Positions 1-8,770 of a stretch of 64,000 bases of DNA are shown here, piece after piece (position 1 is the stretch's first letter; the number at the start of each line of letters is the position of its first letter). The notes beneath the pieces were generated by a model. It saw nothing but the letters and a program-made list of their open reading frames with translations, did no database searches and was not told where the DNA came from. Source of the DNA: Bacillota bacterium (GTDB lineage: Bacteria; Bacillota; Clostridia; Monoglobales; Firm-18); assembly GCA_022706765.1 (NCBI GenBank), contig JAKJBX010000002.1, positions 1 to 64,000 of the forward strand, written 5' to 3'. The translations under genes and the position numbers were made by a program.

Positions 1-885
1 GATCGCCGCCGTATCGTCGATAAAAATCTTGGCGCCCGCCAGCACCGTAATGGCGGTGACCAGCTGCGACCAGTCCGCAGCCTGCATCTCGCCCCTGCGG
101 ATCTTGTTGTTTTCGATCAGCGCTTCGGAAAACCACACCCTGTTGGCGATTTCTTCTTTGCTCATTTCCAAGCTGAAAATCGCCACCTTCGCCCCCGTTT
201 TGAGCGCGGCGTTTTGCGCGATGTTCAGCGCAAGGCTGGTCTTGCCCATAGCGGGACGTGCCGCAAGGATAATGAGGTTGGCTTTGTTAAAGCCGCCGAT
301 TTTGTCATCGAGCAGATGAAAGCCCGTTGCGAGACCGGTCAGCTTGGTTTTAAGCCTTGCGCGCTCGGAAATCTTCGCATGGCTGACGCTGATAACGTCG
401 CGCAACACGGTGAAGTCTGAAAACTCGTGGTTTTGCGCAATATCAAAAATTTTCTGCTCGGCAATGTCGAGGACCTTTTCGGTGGTCTCCTCGCCTTCGT
501 ATGCCAGAGCGGAAATCTCGTTGGCGATGTGGATGAGCTTGCGGCGTGTGGAATAATCCGCCACAATTTTGGCATAATGCCGGACATTTGCGGTGGTGGG
601 GACGGCGTTGGCGATCTCGACAAGGTACAGCTCCCCACCCGCCTTTTCAAAGGTGCCCCGCGCTTTGAGCTGTTCGGCGAGGGTGATGATGTCGAGCGGT
701 CTGTCCATGTTGAACAGGTCTAAAATCGCATCGAAAAGCTCTTTGTTCTTCGGGTCGTAAAAGTCGTCGGGGCGCACAAGCTGCATGACTGTTCCGACGC
801 ACTCCGCATCAAGCAGCATTGCGCCGAGGACGGATTGCTCCGCAGTCAGGTTGTAGGGCGTTACACGAATGTTCGAGGTTTCCAT
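1..885 (-). CDS. dnaB: Replicative DNA helicase DnaB (3' part cut off by window edge)
   Basis: This is the N-terminal 295 residues of the hexameric helicase that unwinds DNA at the replication fork; the family is usually about 440 residues, so the end lies outside the window. The protein opens METSNIRVTPYNLTAEQSVL, typical of the N-terminal primase-interaction domain. The RecA-like ATPase domain follows with Walker A AARPAMGKTSLAL, then FSLEMSKEE and the beginning of Walker B, IDDTAAI. The ATG is preceded by GGAAAGGGGG. It is last in a minus-strand run yybS-gdpP-rplI-dnaB, the same order as in Bacillus subtilis (dnaB here corresponds to B. subtilis dnaC). Identity is near certain. Confidence 0.96.
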   Translation of the reverse strand, partial: METSNIRVTPYNLTAEQSVLGAMLLDAECVGTVMQLVRPDDFYDPKNKELFDAILDLFNMDRPLDIITLAEQLKARGTFEKAGGELYLVEIANAVPTTANVRHYAKIVADYSTRRKLIHIANEISALAYEGEETTEKVLDIAEQKIFDIAQNHEFSDFTVLRDVISVSHAKISERARLKTKLTGLATGFHLLDDKIGGFNKANLIILAARPAMGKTSLALNIAQNAALKTGAKVAIFSLEMSKEEIANRVWFSEALIENNKIRRGEMQAADWSQLVTAITVLAGAKIFIDDTAAI

Positions 886-923
886 GACCGCAGTCTTGCC
901 CCCTTTCCAAGCGTCAAAGTACG

Positions 924-1370
924 TTACTGTGCCGAAACAGTGACCTTTACGGTGGCGCTGACCTCGGGGTGCAGCCACACGGCGACCTCCTGGGTGCCGA
1001 CGTTCTTGATGCCGTCATGGAGGTCGATCCAGCGTTTGTCAATGTCGATTTTATGCAGCTTTTTGAGCGCCTCGGAGACATCCTTGGCGGTCACCGAGCC
1101 GAAGAGCTTACCGTTTGCCCCCGCCTTTGCGGTTAGCTTCACCTCGGTGGCGGCAAGCTTTTCCGCCATCCTTTTGGCGGCGTCAAGCGCCAACTCCTTA
1201 CGGTGGACGGCAGCGTCCGTCTTGGCTTTGAGCAGGCTGAGCGCCTGCGGCGTCGCCTCTATGGCGATGCCCTTGGGGATCAGGGAATTGCGCGCGAAGC
1301 CATCGGCGACATTGACGACCTGCCCCTTAACGCCGGTACCTTTTAAGTCCTGTGTTAAAATGACTTTCAT
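924..1370 (-). CDS. rplI: 50S ribosomal protein L9
   Basis: L9 binds 23S rRNA near the base of the L1 stalk and helps keep the reading frame. The 148-residue product begins MKVILTQDLKGTGVKGQVVN and continues VADGFARNSLIPKG, the conserved N-terminal domain; the long helix and C-terminal domain follow, and the length is normal. An in-frame ATG four codons earlier (1380-1382) adds MVII. Family alignment favours 1370, but the GGAAAGG ribosome binding site lies only 3 bases before the upstream ATG and 15 before the family start. That site and the upstream ATG belong to a 75-bp repeat also found at the PBP gene, so either start may be used. It lies between gdpP and dnaB. Confidence 0.95.
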   Translation of the reverse strand: MKVILTQDLKGTGVKGQVVNVADGFARNSLIPKGIAIEATPQALSLLKAKTDAAVHRKELALDAAKRMAEKLAATEVKLTAKAGANGKLFGSVTAKDVSEALKKLHKIDIDKRWIDLHDGIKNVGTQEVAVWLHPEVSATVKVTVSAQ

Positions 1371-1375
1371 AATGA

Positions 1376-1450
1376 TGACCATTCGCCTTTCCGGCTCACA
1401 AGATCATATGAGGGTTTGACCGCGCGCTTATCGTGAGCCGGATAAGGCGT
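1376..1450 (-). repeat. 75-bp palindromic repeat carrying a ribosome binding site and ATG, copy 1
   Basis: Read on the minus strand, an arm CCTTATCCGGCTCAC is followed by a loop region and the opposing arm GTGAGCCGGAAAGG, then CGAATGGTCA. The second arm is also the ribosome binding site, and the element ends on ATGGTCA four codons before the family start of rplI. A copy of equal length lies at 58692-58766, with the same position relative to the PBP start. The 16-base stretch between GGTCAA and the second arm differs between the copies; nearly everything else is identical. Confidence 0.8.
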
Positions 1451-1531
1451 TAAAATGGTCACTGCCCCAAAATGCGGGCGCACAGCGCCTTCCTTTTTCC
1501 TTTCGCATTTTATGTGCAACCGCCGGGGATA

Positions 1532-1555
1532 AAGTTTGAAACAAGTTTCAAACTT
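1532..1555. other. Perfect 10-bp inverted repeat just after gdpP
   Basis: AAGTTTGAAA and TTTCAAACTT flank a CAAG loop two bases past the gdpP stop codon. No T-run follows on the minus strand, so it is more likely a processing or stabilising hairpin, or a weak attenuator between gdpP and rplI, than a full terminator. The rest of 1451-1531 shows nothing clear. Confidence 0.6.
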
Positions 1556-1557
1556 CG

Positions 1558-3546
1558 TTATTCCTTTATCGAATTATCAATGGACTCTTTGAGCAGCGCC
1601 ACAGCCTTCGTCATCGAGGTGTTGGGCAGCTGTGCGCCCGCAACGGTCAGGTGTCCGCCGCCGCCGAGGCGTTCGAGCACCATCTGCACATTGACGACGC
1701 CGAGTGAGCGTCCGCTGATGACGACGGAGCCGCCGCTCTTACACAGCACAAATGACGTAGTGATACCGGCGATGTTCAAAAGCTCGTCGGATGCGGTGCT
1801 GGTGACGATGGTCGGGAGCGGCTCGTCCTCGCTCCACTGTGAAATAGCGATGCCGTCCTTGTAGACCTTGGCGTTTGCCACGATTTTCGCACGCTTGACA
1901 TAGTCGTCAAGGTTGCTTTGGAACATCCGTTTTACGGCGGTGGTATCGACGCCGTGACCGCGCAGGAAGGAGGCGGCTTCAAAGGTTCTGACGCCGGTTT
2001 TTGCGGTAAAGTTCTTGGTATCGATGGTGATGCCCGCATACAGCGCCAGCGCCTCGCTTGGGGTGAGGTAGGGCGTTTCTTCCATATATTGAATGATCTC
2101 CGTCACCATCTCACTGGCGGAGGAGGCATACGGCTCGTTATAGGACAAAACGGTGTTGCTGATAAAATGCTCTCCCCGCCTGTGGTGGTCTATGACGACC
2201 TTATCCTTGACGACTTCAAGCAGGCGCTGTGATTCGACGATCTCGGGGTTGTGCGTGTCGACGATGATCAGCAGCGAATTGCTGCCGTACATTTGCAGGG
2301 CGTCCGCCTCGGAAATGAAGAGGTCGCTGTATTCGGCGTCGTTTTCAAATATCTTGATGATTTCGGTATAGTTTTTCTGCATCTGACCGATGACGATATA
2401 GACCTTGCCGCCCCGGTTGCGCACCATGCGCGACATGCCGACGGCTGCGCCGAGGGAATCGGGGTCGGGCGTCTTATGCCCCATGATGAAAACGGTGTCC
2501 GCATTATCAATCAGCTCACGCAGCGCAAACGCCACGACGCGGGGCTTGACCTTGGTGATTTTTTCAAAGCCTTCGGTGCGCCCGCCGAAGAAACGGAAGC
2601 TTTCGCTGTCCTTAAAGACCGCCTGGTCGCCGCCTCTGCCAAGCGCCATGTCCACGGCTGCCTTGGCAAACGCATCGCTCTCCCGCACATCGCCGCCCCT
2701 GCCGATACCGATGCTCAGCGTGACGGGAATTTTGTTGCCGACCTGGATCTCACGCACCAGGTCGAGGATTTCAAACTTGGCGTCGATAATGCTTTGCAGT
2801 GAGGCGTTTTCAAAGACGATGTAAAACTTGTCCTTGTCGTATTTCCGGTATATGCCGCCGATTTTCCCCAACCAGGCGGAAATGCTCTGCTCGATGGCGG
2901 CGGTCAGCCCCGCACGGGATTCCTCGGGGGTGTTTTTCATCAAATCTTCCAAATTGTCGATCATCAGCTCACAGGACAGCGCCTTGCTGTTCTCATAGAG
3001 CGCCTTGCTCATAAATTCCTGTGTGCGGTCGATCCAGTACAGCACGATAGAATAGTCCGCAGAGGCTTTATCGCTTTGGTTGACGACGTTGCCGACCACC
3101 TCATAGTGCCTGCCGCCGTGCTCGACGAAAATCGAGATGGCGTTTTTCATTTCAAGGATTTTGAGTAGTCCGATGCCGGGGAAAACGGACTGGATCTGCT
3201 TTTCGAGGATCTCCTCGCCCGTAACCTCCAAGAACCGGCGGTTATACCAAATGACCGTGCCGGACAGCGAAAGCATCAGCATCGGCAGCGGAAAGTGCAA
3301 AAGCGAATCCTTAGTCGCATTGTCGAGGTGGATGGTCAAATCCTCGATATAGCCGGTGATCTGACGCTGGCGTTCCCGCTTGTCAAAAACAAAGTGTATG
3401 CCCAAAACGGCAAGGATGAGCATCTCGAGCAACCCGACATAATAATGCCCCTGCAAAAAGCTTGCGACTGCAAAGACCGTGATGACGATGAAATACATAC
3501 GCACACCGGCGGTCGCCCGTTTTATAAAATTGTTATTGTCCATCAT
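1558..3546 (-). CDS. gdpP: Cyclic-di-AMP phosphodiesterase GdpP (PAS, degenerate GGDEF, DHH/DHHA1)
   Basis: GdpP is a membrane-bound enzyme that hydrolyses c-di-AMP to pApA and so affects potassium balance, wall stress and beta-lactam tolerance. The 662-residue product has two N-terminal membrane segments (about residues 17-54), a PAS-like region, and a degenerate GGDEF domain without an intact GGDEF motif. A DHH phosphoesterase follows, with GHKTPDPDSLGAA near 360 and VIDHHRRGEHF near 454; a DHHA1 domain ends the protein with GGGGHLTVAGA near 628. The ATG at 3546 is chosen because GGGAGG lies 9 bases upstream; it overlaps the end of yybS by 14 bases, suggesting coupled translation. Length and synteny match B. 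subtilis yybT/gdpP. Confidence 0.95.
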   Translation of the reverse strand: MMDNNNFIKRATAGVRMYFIVITVFAVASFLQGHYYVGLLEMLILAVLGIHFVFDKRERQRQITGYIEDLTIHLDNATKDSLLHFPLPMLMLSLSGTVIWYNRRFLEVTGEEILEKQIQSVFPGIGLLKILEMKNAISIFVEHGGRHYEVVGNVVNQSDKASADYSIVLYWIDRTQEFMSKALYENSKALSCELMIDNLEDLMKNTPEESRAGLTAAIEQSISAWLGKIGGIYRKYDKDKFYIVFENASLQSIIDAKFEILDLVREIQVGNKIPVTLSIGIGRGGDVRESDAFAKAAVDMALGRGGDQAVFKDSESFRFFGGRTEGFEKITKVKPRVVAFALRELIDNADTVFIMGHKTPDPDSLGAAVGMSRMVRNRGGKVYIVIGQMQKNYTEIIKIFENDAEYSDLFISEADALQMYGSNSLLIIVDTHNPEIVESQRLLEVVKDKVVIDHHRRGEHFISNTVLSYNEPYASSASEMVTEIIQYMEETPYLTPSEALALYAGITIDTKNFTAKTGVRTFEAASFLRGHGVDTTAVKRMFQSNLDDYVKRAKIVANAKVYKDGIAISQWSEDEPLPTIVTSTASDELLNIAGITTSFVLCKSGGSVVISGRSLGVVNVQMVLERLGGGGHLTVAGAQLPNTSMTKAVALLKESIDNSIKE

Positions 3547-4342
3547 CGTCGTTAACCTCCCGATGCCCGTACAGACGGCGGAAATCTCGCAGCGAATCCG
3601 CGGCAGCAACGAACACCATCAGCATAAGTGCCATCAGCAGCCCGCCGGACAGTACAGCAGCTGCGGCTATGTAAAGCGCAAACCTCAGCCAGGCGTTTTT
3701 GAGCTTCCTTCTGAGGAAGAAGTCTATCATCGAAATGCCGCACAGTATCGCGACGCCGCTGAGGATGATCGCAATATTTGTAAAGGCGGCGGAAATCATT
3801 TGGCTTTTAATCAGTCTCGGCAGCAGGAGGGCGAGCGCAAGGATAAATGTCGCCGACCGTCGCAGAATTAGCTCGGAAAACAGCGGGAAATGCGACACAT
3901 CCCTCTTTGAAAGCGCCACTACCTGCTTGGTCAGCATATAAATCACAAAGCTCGCAAGCAGCGTGTAGAGAATCAGCATGGCAGGGAACGACAGGATGTA
4001 CGCCTCTTTGACGGCTTCGATGCTTTGCATCAGGAGATCTTGCGCCTTTTGGGCGTTCTCGGTCGGGATGCCGCCGAACAGCCCGTACGGCTGACCTGCT
4101 GCGGCGTCGCCGAGCATTTTGCCGAGCGCCGCAAACACCTCGTCGATGTAAACGGAGATGACCTTCGTGCCGCTCATCAGATTGGCACGGTAAATGCCCG
4201 TCAAAAAAGACGCCAAAAACGCACCCGCCGTGGCAAAAACGCCGGAAAAGAACGGCGTCTTATATTTAAACGTCATCATAATGATCAGGATTGCCGACGC
4301 AAACAGAGCGACCGACAAAAATCCTAACAAACCTATCAGCAT
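3533..4342 (-). CDS. yybS: YybS-family membrane protein (DUF2232)
   Basis: This is a 269-residue protein made almost wholly of membrane segments (about seven or eight), beginning MLIGLLGFLSVALFASAIL. Its position directly before gdpP, with overlapping reading frames, matches the yybS-yybT pair of Bacillus, and it belongs to the DUF2232 integral membrane family. Its molecular function is unknown; the fixed neighbourhood suggests a link to c-di-AMP turnover, ribosomes or replication, but that is inference. A GAGG-type ribosome binding site lies 7 bases before the ATG. It heads the minus-strand operon, so the promoter should lie in the AT-rich region 4343-4480. Confidence 0.85.
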   Translation of the reverse strand: MLIGLLGFLSVALFASAILIIMMTFKYKTPFFSGVFATAGAFLASFLTGIYRANLMSGTKVISVYIDEVFAALGKMLGDAAAGQPYGLFGGIPTENAQKAQDLLMQSIEAVKEAYILSFPAMLILYTLLASFVIYMLTKQVVALSKRDVSHFPLFSELILRRSATFILALALLLPRLIKSQMISAAFTNIAIILSGVAILCGISMIDFFLRRKLKNAWLRFALYIAAAAVLSGGLLMALMLMVFVAAADSLRDFRRLYGHREVNDDDGQ

Positions 4343-4481
4343 AATCTATCCTCACACACAGTCATTCATTCCCCGGCAAAGGCTTTTGTCAGGAAATCCT
4401 TTCAAATAAAGGTAATCTATATTATAACATTATATTTTAAGAAAAGCAATTTTTTTTGAAAATTTTTAATATTACCAAAAA

Positions 4482-4514
4482 ATGACAATTATTTTGTGCC
4501 CGCTGTATTATAAT
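4482..4514 (+). promoter_or_regulatory. Candidate Spo0A-type spoIIE promoter with 21-bp spacer
   Basis: ATGACA at 4482-4487 and TATAAT at 4509-4514 are separated by 21 bases. B. subtilis spoIIE has near-consensus sigma-A hexamers with this same over-long spacing, which makes the promoter dependent on phosphorylated Spo0A. No convincing Spo0A box was found by eye, so the assignment rests on spacing and position, about 90 bases before the TTG start. The flanking 4343-4481 is a very AT-rich divergent promoter region with yybS; a weak fragment of the dispersed core element (ATTCCCCGGCAAAGGC) sits near 4364. Confidence 0.5.
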
Positions 4515-4604
4515 TGCCTTATGACGCCAAAAAGGGCGCAGGCACAGGCAAGAAGCCTTTGCTGTCAAGCAGGGACGATCACGTACGAAAGAGGAGGTTG
4601 CAGG

Positions 4605-6719
4605 TTGGAAAGGGTACATATCACTTCGACATACGCATTAAAGGGCAATGCAGAGGGCGAGTTTTTAAAAAGCCGCATAGCGGCGGCTGTAGCGGTTTAT
4701 TTGCTCGGAAGGGTCGTGATGTTTGATGCGGCGGCGCCCTTCGGGCTTGCGTTTTTGGCAGCTTACATCACGTTTGACAAAAACGTGTCATGGCGCTACA
4801 TCGCCGTGGCGGTGATGGCTTTTTTGGGCACCGTCACTTCGGGGGCGGAGCTTTCACCCGTCAAATATATGCTGGCTTTTGTGCTGTTCGGCTTGATATT
4901 TGTGTCGGTAACGACGCTGACTGACAGGCGGAGCGGCTTTGCCGTGACCTCGATGGCGGGGGTAGCAATGATGATTTCAGGCGTCATATTTTCCGCCCAA
5001 AGCGGACCGGGGTTTTATGACATTTTCATGCTCCTTATCGAGAGCTTTTTATGCGTGGTGGCGGCAAACCTCCTAACAGGCGTGATGCCGCTGCTGCTCA
5101 CAAGTCGGGGCAGGGAATACGGTGCCGCCCGAACGGTAGAGGAACTCGCCGGCATTTTTTTGCTGTGCACGCTGGCGGTGCTGGGTGTTTCAAGCATCAG
5201 CATCGGCGGTGTGGGGCTGGGTGAGGCTGCTGCTGCCGTGCTCATCATGCTGCTCGGACTTGCGGGCGGCATGACGGGCGGAGCGGTGGGCGGCATAGCG
5301 CTCGGTATCCTGTTCGGGTTGACGAGGTTCCCGATGGCGGAGGTCGTTGGGGTATTCGGCGTGTGCGGATTTGCCTGCGGCATGGCAAGGCGCTGCCACC
5401 GCGTGGGTGTCATTTTGGCGTTCTTTGTCGCCAACTCGGCCATGTCGCTGTATTTTAACAGGGCGTCGAGCGGCATATTCGGCATCATAGAGATCCTGAT
5501 TGCGGTGGGGCTTTTGTGCCTGACGCCCAAAAGCGTCGTCAGCGGCTTTGAGAAAGCTGTGTCGTCATACGGCGGCGCAGGGTCAGACAAGTCCGTCCGG
5601 TTTGCGTCGCAACGGCTTTTTGCCGCGGCAAGTGCGCTGTCGGGGGTCGCCACCACCATCTCGGAGGCGGTCAGCACTGAGAAAAATCAAAATTTTGAGG
5701 ACATCGCCACCTTTTTTGATAAAACGGCGGACAAGGTGTGTAAGCGCTGCGGTCTGAAATTCATCTGCTGGGAAAAGCAGTTCAACGCAACCTACGACTA
5801 TATGATGAAGCTGACGCCCACGCTGGTGGAAAACGGGTGCGTTAAGGAGGAGGACCTTGCGCCGCCGTTTCGCAGCCGCTGCATCAAGAGCAGGGAATTT
5901 ACCGAGGAGCTGAGCAGGCTGTACGGTAAACATAAAATCGATATGCAGTGGAAGCACCGCCTGATGGGCAGCAAGGAGATCGCCGCCGAGCAGCTTTGCG
6001 GTATGGCGAAAATTGTGGACAAGCTGGCGTCCGAGCTATGCGGCGCCATGCAAAGCCGCACAGCCGTCCACGAAAAGGAAGCGTATGCGGTCAGTGTCGG
6101 CTCGTCTGGGCGTGCAAAGGACGGTCAGACCCAGAGCGGAGACAATTCTCTTTGCCTGCCGATATGCGGCAGCAAGTATGTGCTGATCATCAGCGACGGT
6201 ATGGGCAGCGGCAGTCAGGCGGCGGGACAGTCGCAGACGACGGTGCGGCTGCTCGAACAGCTTTTAGGGGCAGGCTTTGACCGCCAGGGCGCCATGAAGC
6301 TCATCAATTCGGTGCTGCTTATTCGGGAGAACGAGGAGTGCTTCGCGACGATCGACGTGACTGTGCTGGATCTTCTCAGCGGCGAGGCGGAGTTCATCAA
6401 AATCGGGGCGAACGCCACCTATATCAAGCATGGTGGCGCCGTTGAGGAGATTGTGTCCTCGACGCTTCCTGCAGGGATACTGAGCGACGTCGACATCGAA
6501 ACGTCGAGCAAACGCTTGACGAGCGGGGACTATGTGGTAATGCTCAGCGACGGGGTCCATGGCGGAACGGACGACTGGATGTCCGGCTTTCTGTCGTCCA
6601 TCGGCGAGGAAAGCCCGCAGGAGGTGGCTGACAGGATCATGGCGGAAGCGACCACCCGCAAAAACGGTATAGCCGGCGACGATATGACGGTGGTCGTGGC
6701 TCTGCTGTCGGAAAAATAA
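4605..6719 (+). CDS. spoIIE: Stage II sporulation protein E (SpoIIE), PP2C phosphatase
   Basis: SpoIIE sits at the asymmetric division septum, interacts with FtsZ and dephosphorylates SpoIIAA to release sigma-F in the forespore. The 704-residue product has about ten N-terminal membrane segments (to roughly residue 312), a central regulatory region with several cysteines (CKRCGLKFICW), and a C-terminal PP2C domain with IISDGMGSGSQA near 527, MLSDGVHGGTDDW and AGDDMTVVVALL. I place the start at TTG 4605 because GAGGAGG lies 7 bases upstream; the longer in-frame ORF from 4482 would begin at the proposed promoter -35. It is a strong marker that the organism forms endospores. Divergent from yybS. 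Confidence 0.95.
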   Translation: MERVHITSTYALKGNAEGEFLKSRIAAAVAVYLLGRVVMFDAAAPFGLAFLAAYITFDKNVSWRYIAVAVMAFLGTVTSGAELSPVKYMLAFVLFGLIFVSVTTLTDRRSGFAVTSMAGVAMMISGVIFSAQSGPGFYDIFMLLIESFLCVVAANLLTGVMPLLLTSRGREYGAARTVEELAGIFLLCTLAVLGVSSISIGGVGLGEAAAAVLIMLLGLAGGMTGGAVGGIALGILFGLTRFPMAEVVGVFGVCGFACGMARRCHRVGVILAFFVANSAMSLYFNRASSGIFGIIEILIAVGLLCLTPKSVVSGFEKAVSSYGGAGSDKSVRFASQRLFAAASALSGVATTISEAVSTEKNQNFEDIATFFDKTADKVCKRCGLKFICWEKQFNATYDYMMKLTPTLVENGCVKEEDLAPPFRSRCIKSREFTEELSRLYGKHKIDMQWKHRLMGSKEIAAEQLCGMAKIVDKLASELCGAMQSRTAVHEKEAYAVSVGSSGRAKDGQTQSGDNSLCLPICGSKYVLIISDGMGSGSQAAGQSQTTVRLLEQLLGAGFDRQGAMKLINSVLLIRENEECFATIDVTVLDLLSGEAEFIKIGANATYIKHGGAVEEIVSSTLPAGILSDVDIETSSKRLTSGDYVVMLSDGVHGGTDDWMSGFLSSIGEESPQEVADRIMAEATTRKNGIAGDDMTVVVALLSEK

Positions 6720-6810
6720 GTATATTTTTCGCATAATTGGCAATAATGACAATCAAAGGCAATAAACATACGCAAACAGTCTTTGCGTAGTTCAGGAAAG
6801 GACTGAAAGC

Positions 6811-7029
6811 ATGACGAGCAAAAGCGCCAGGAAGGTGGTCATTATCAACGACATAAAAAGCGCCCGTATAGAGCAGGCGATTTTTATCTTGAAGGACAGC
6901 GAAAGCATTGACTGCACCTCGTCGATACTTGACGAGGCAAACAAAATCGTGCAAAACTACATCCGTCAGGTCGGAGGGAGCGGTTACCGCAGCGTCAAGG
7001 CAAAGCGTAAGTGGTTTTGGGAAAAATAG
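6811..7029 (+). CDS. Small conserved-looking protein of unknown function downstream of spoIIE
   Basis: This is a 72-residue, basic, soluble protein beginning MTSKSARKVVIINDIKSARI and ending in an aromatic-basic tail (KAKRKWFWEK). An AGGAAAGG ribosome binding site precedes the ATG and a strong terminator overlaps the stop codon, so it is very likely a real gene. I recognise no domain. Its place 90 bases after spoIIE, with only a small hairpin between, suggests co-transcription and perhaps a sporulation role, which is inference only. Confidence 0.7.
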   Translation: MTSKSARKVVIINDIKSARIEQAIFILKDSESIDCTSSILDEANKIVQNYIRQVGGSGYRSVKAKRKWFWEK

Positions 7030-7054
7030 TGCACCCTCACAGCAAGGGTGCACT
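7028..7054 (+). terminator. Terminator after the 72-residue gene
   Basis: AGTGCACCCT pairs with AGGGTGCACT over 10 bp with a 7-base loop, followed by ATTTAT. It begins inside the stop codon of the gene at 6811. Confidence 0.8.
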
Positions 7055-7068
7055 ATTTATCAACTTAT

Positions 7069-7131
7069 AGGAAATTACGCAAAATCGGTGTAATTTCCGC
7101 GCTCCGGCGAAGTGAATTCATCTGCGCTCGA
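7069..7131 (-). repeat. Dispersed 120-bp multi-hairpin repeat (family R1), truncated copy A
   Basis: This shares the GGAAATTACGC / GCGTAATTTCC hairpin and the following CGCTCCGGCGAAGTGAATTC block with copies at 26442, 47434 and 56374, but lacks the distal half. On the minus strand it lies about 22 bases after the stop codon of the TM2 gene, in the same orientation relative to a gene as two of the other copies. Confidence 0.7.
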
Positions 7132-7153
7132 ACGTTTTGTTCACACAATGGCG

Positions 7154-7489
7154 TTAAATCAACGACATCAGCTTATTATAATTGAGTTCTTTTGTTTTGC
7201 CGGATATTATGAACCAGTCGATGACGGTCAGTATGCCGCAAAGCCCGCCGGTCAAGAGTTTTAAAACGCCCATGCCTGTGTCGCCGATCATGAATCTGTC
7301 GACGCCGAATGAACCCAAAAAAATAGAAATCAAAAGCAGCGTTGTCGGGTCTTTGAATTCAATCATTGAAAGGGCAGAAAACCTTGAATCGTCAAGTGCG
7401 GCGAGCCTGTCTTTTAAGAAAGCCATTTTTTCTTCGGGGAAAAACTTCTTGTTGGTCATTATAAACATATCCAATTTATTGATATCCAT
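7154..7489 (-). CDS. TM2-domain membrane protein
   Basis: The 111-residue product has a charged N-terminal half (MDINKLDMFIMTNKKFFPEE) and a C-terminal TM2 domain: a membrane segment LLLISIFLGSFGVDRFMIGD, a glycine-rich turn, and a second segment LLTGGLCGILTVIDWFIISG. The G-x-D-RF signature followed by D-W in the second helix is the hallmark of this two-helix family. Its biochemical role is unknown. An AAAGGAGAG ribosome binding site lies before the ATG. It stands alone, with its 3' end next to repeat copy A. Confidence 0.85.
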   Translation of the reverse strand: MDINKLDMFIMTNKKFFPEEKMAFLKDRLAALDDSRFSALSMIEFKDPTTLLLISIFLGSFGVDRFMIGDTGMGVLKLLTGGLCGILTVIDWFIISGKTKELNYNKLMSLI

Positions 7490-7573
7490 AATTTCGCTCT
7501 CCTTTTTGAGGGTATTATACTATTCTCGACAAAATTTGTCAATCTTTTTGCCAAAGCGGTTTGCTGCGGGTTT

Positions 7574-7906
7574 TCAGGCGGGTATGGCGTTGCTTAGCAG
7601 TCTGACGATGTAAGTGACGAAAAATAATACCGCAAGCAAAACCAGCAGCACGTTTGTAAGCCGCGTTCTTTTACTGCGGTATGCTAAAAAGAACACAAAG
7701 GGCATCAAAATGGTCAGAGGATGATAATAAAACGCACCTTTGAAGTTGAGCGTCAAAAGGCATAAAGCGCTCCTCGTCATCCCGCAGGTCGGGCATGGAA
7801 CGCCTGCCAGCCATCTGACCGGGCAGGGCAGATGTAACAGGTTGATTAGCAGTGCATACAAAACTGCCGCTGCAACAGCAAAAAGCACACGTCTTTTTGT
7901 TCCCAC
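7574..7906 (-). CDS. DUF2752-family membrane protein
   Basis: This is a short membrane protein with the family signature CPVRWLAGVPCPTCGMTRS, cysteines that probably bind a metal or form a disulfide, between hydrophobic helices; three membrane segments are visible. Function is unknown in the family. The start is uncertain. GTG 7906 gives 110 residues and a normal family N-terminus just after the ymdB stop codon, whereas TTG 7942 would overlap ymdB by 35 bases; neither has a good ribosome binding site. It is the last gene of the rny-ymdB run on the minus strand and probably depends on translational coupling. Confidence 0.8.
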   Translation of the reverse strand: MGTKRRVLFAVAAAVLYALLINLLHLPCPVRWLAGVPCPTCGMTRSALCLLTLNFKGAFYYHPLTILMPFVFFLAYRSKRTRLTNVLLVLLAVLFFVTYIVRLLSNAIPA

Positions 7907-7907
7907 G

Positions 7908-8681
7908 TCATGAAATACTGATGCGCTCAATGGCGGTCGCAAGCCCCGAGCTTTCGTCCACGCAGACGATTACACCCGAAAGCGTTACGGGATTGTCCGA
8001 AATCTCGAATTTCTGGTGGATGTTTGTCAAAAACTTTTGGACGATGATTTCCTTTTTCACGCCGATAACGCTGTCGGAAGGACCCGTCATACCGATGTCG
8101 GTGATATATGCCGTGCCGCCGCCGAGGATGCGCTCGTCGGCGGTTTGTACGTGTGTGTGTGTTCCGACGACCGCCGACACACGACCGTCAAGGTAATAGC
8201 CCATGGCGATCTTTTCGCTGGTCGCTTCGGCGTGGAAGTCCACAACGATGATGTTGGTTTCTTTTTGGATTTTGGTTAAAGCGGCGTCGATGCCGCGAAA
8301 CGGGCAGTCAAGGTTTTCGAGGTGCACCCTGCCCAATGCGTTTATAACGCCGACGGTATAGCCGCCAACCTCTGCGGTGATGTATCCGAAGCCCGCCGTT
8401 TTCGGAGGATAGTTTACAGGTCTGATGATGGCAAGCCCCTCGCCGAGCAGGTCCGCCGTATCCCTTTTATTGAAGGCGTGGTTGCCGAGGGTGATGACGT
8501 CGACTCCCGCGTCGAGCAGCAGGTTTGCCGACCCTCTTGAAATGCCGTTGCCATTGGCGGTGTTTTCGCCGTTGGCGATGCAAAAGTCAATATCGTGCAG
8601 CTTTTTAATGGATTTAAGGTGACCTGTGACAAAATCTACCCCGATTTTGCCTATGATGTCACCGATGATAAGAATTCTCAT
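7908..8681 (-). CDS. ymdB: YmdB-family metallophosphoesterase
   Basis: The 257-residue enzyme belongs to the TIGR00282/YmdB family of calcineurin-like phosphoesterases. The B. subtilis member cleaves 2',3'-cAMP in vitro and affects biofilm and motility decisions. The dimetal motifs are all present: GDIIGKIG at the N-terminus, NGENTANG, GNHAFNKRD, DFHAEATSEK and GTHTHVQT. Length and start (MRILIIGDIIG) are normal. It follows rny by about 180 bases on the same strand, the same order as Bacillus rny-ymdB. That gap holds the rny terminator, so ymdB may also have its own promoter. Confidence 0.92.
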   Translation of the reverse strand: MRILIIGDIIGKIGVDFVTGHLKSIKKLHDIDFCIANGENTANGNGISRGSANLLLDAGVDVITLGNHAFNKRDTADLLGEGLAIIRPVNYPPKTAGFGYITAEVGGYTVGVINALGRVHLENLDCPFRGIDAALTKIQKETNIIVVDFHAEATSEKIAMGYYLDGRVSAVVGTHTHVQTADERILGGGTAYITDIGMTGPSDSVIGVKKEIIVQKFLTNIHQKFEISDNPVTLSGVIVCVDESSGLATAIERISIS

Positions 8682-8770
8682 AGTACTCTCCGTTTCTAAC
8701 AGGTATAAATAACAGCACTATATTAGCACAAATGGCAGAATAAGTCAATCATAATCTGGCGGCGACCGGT

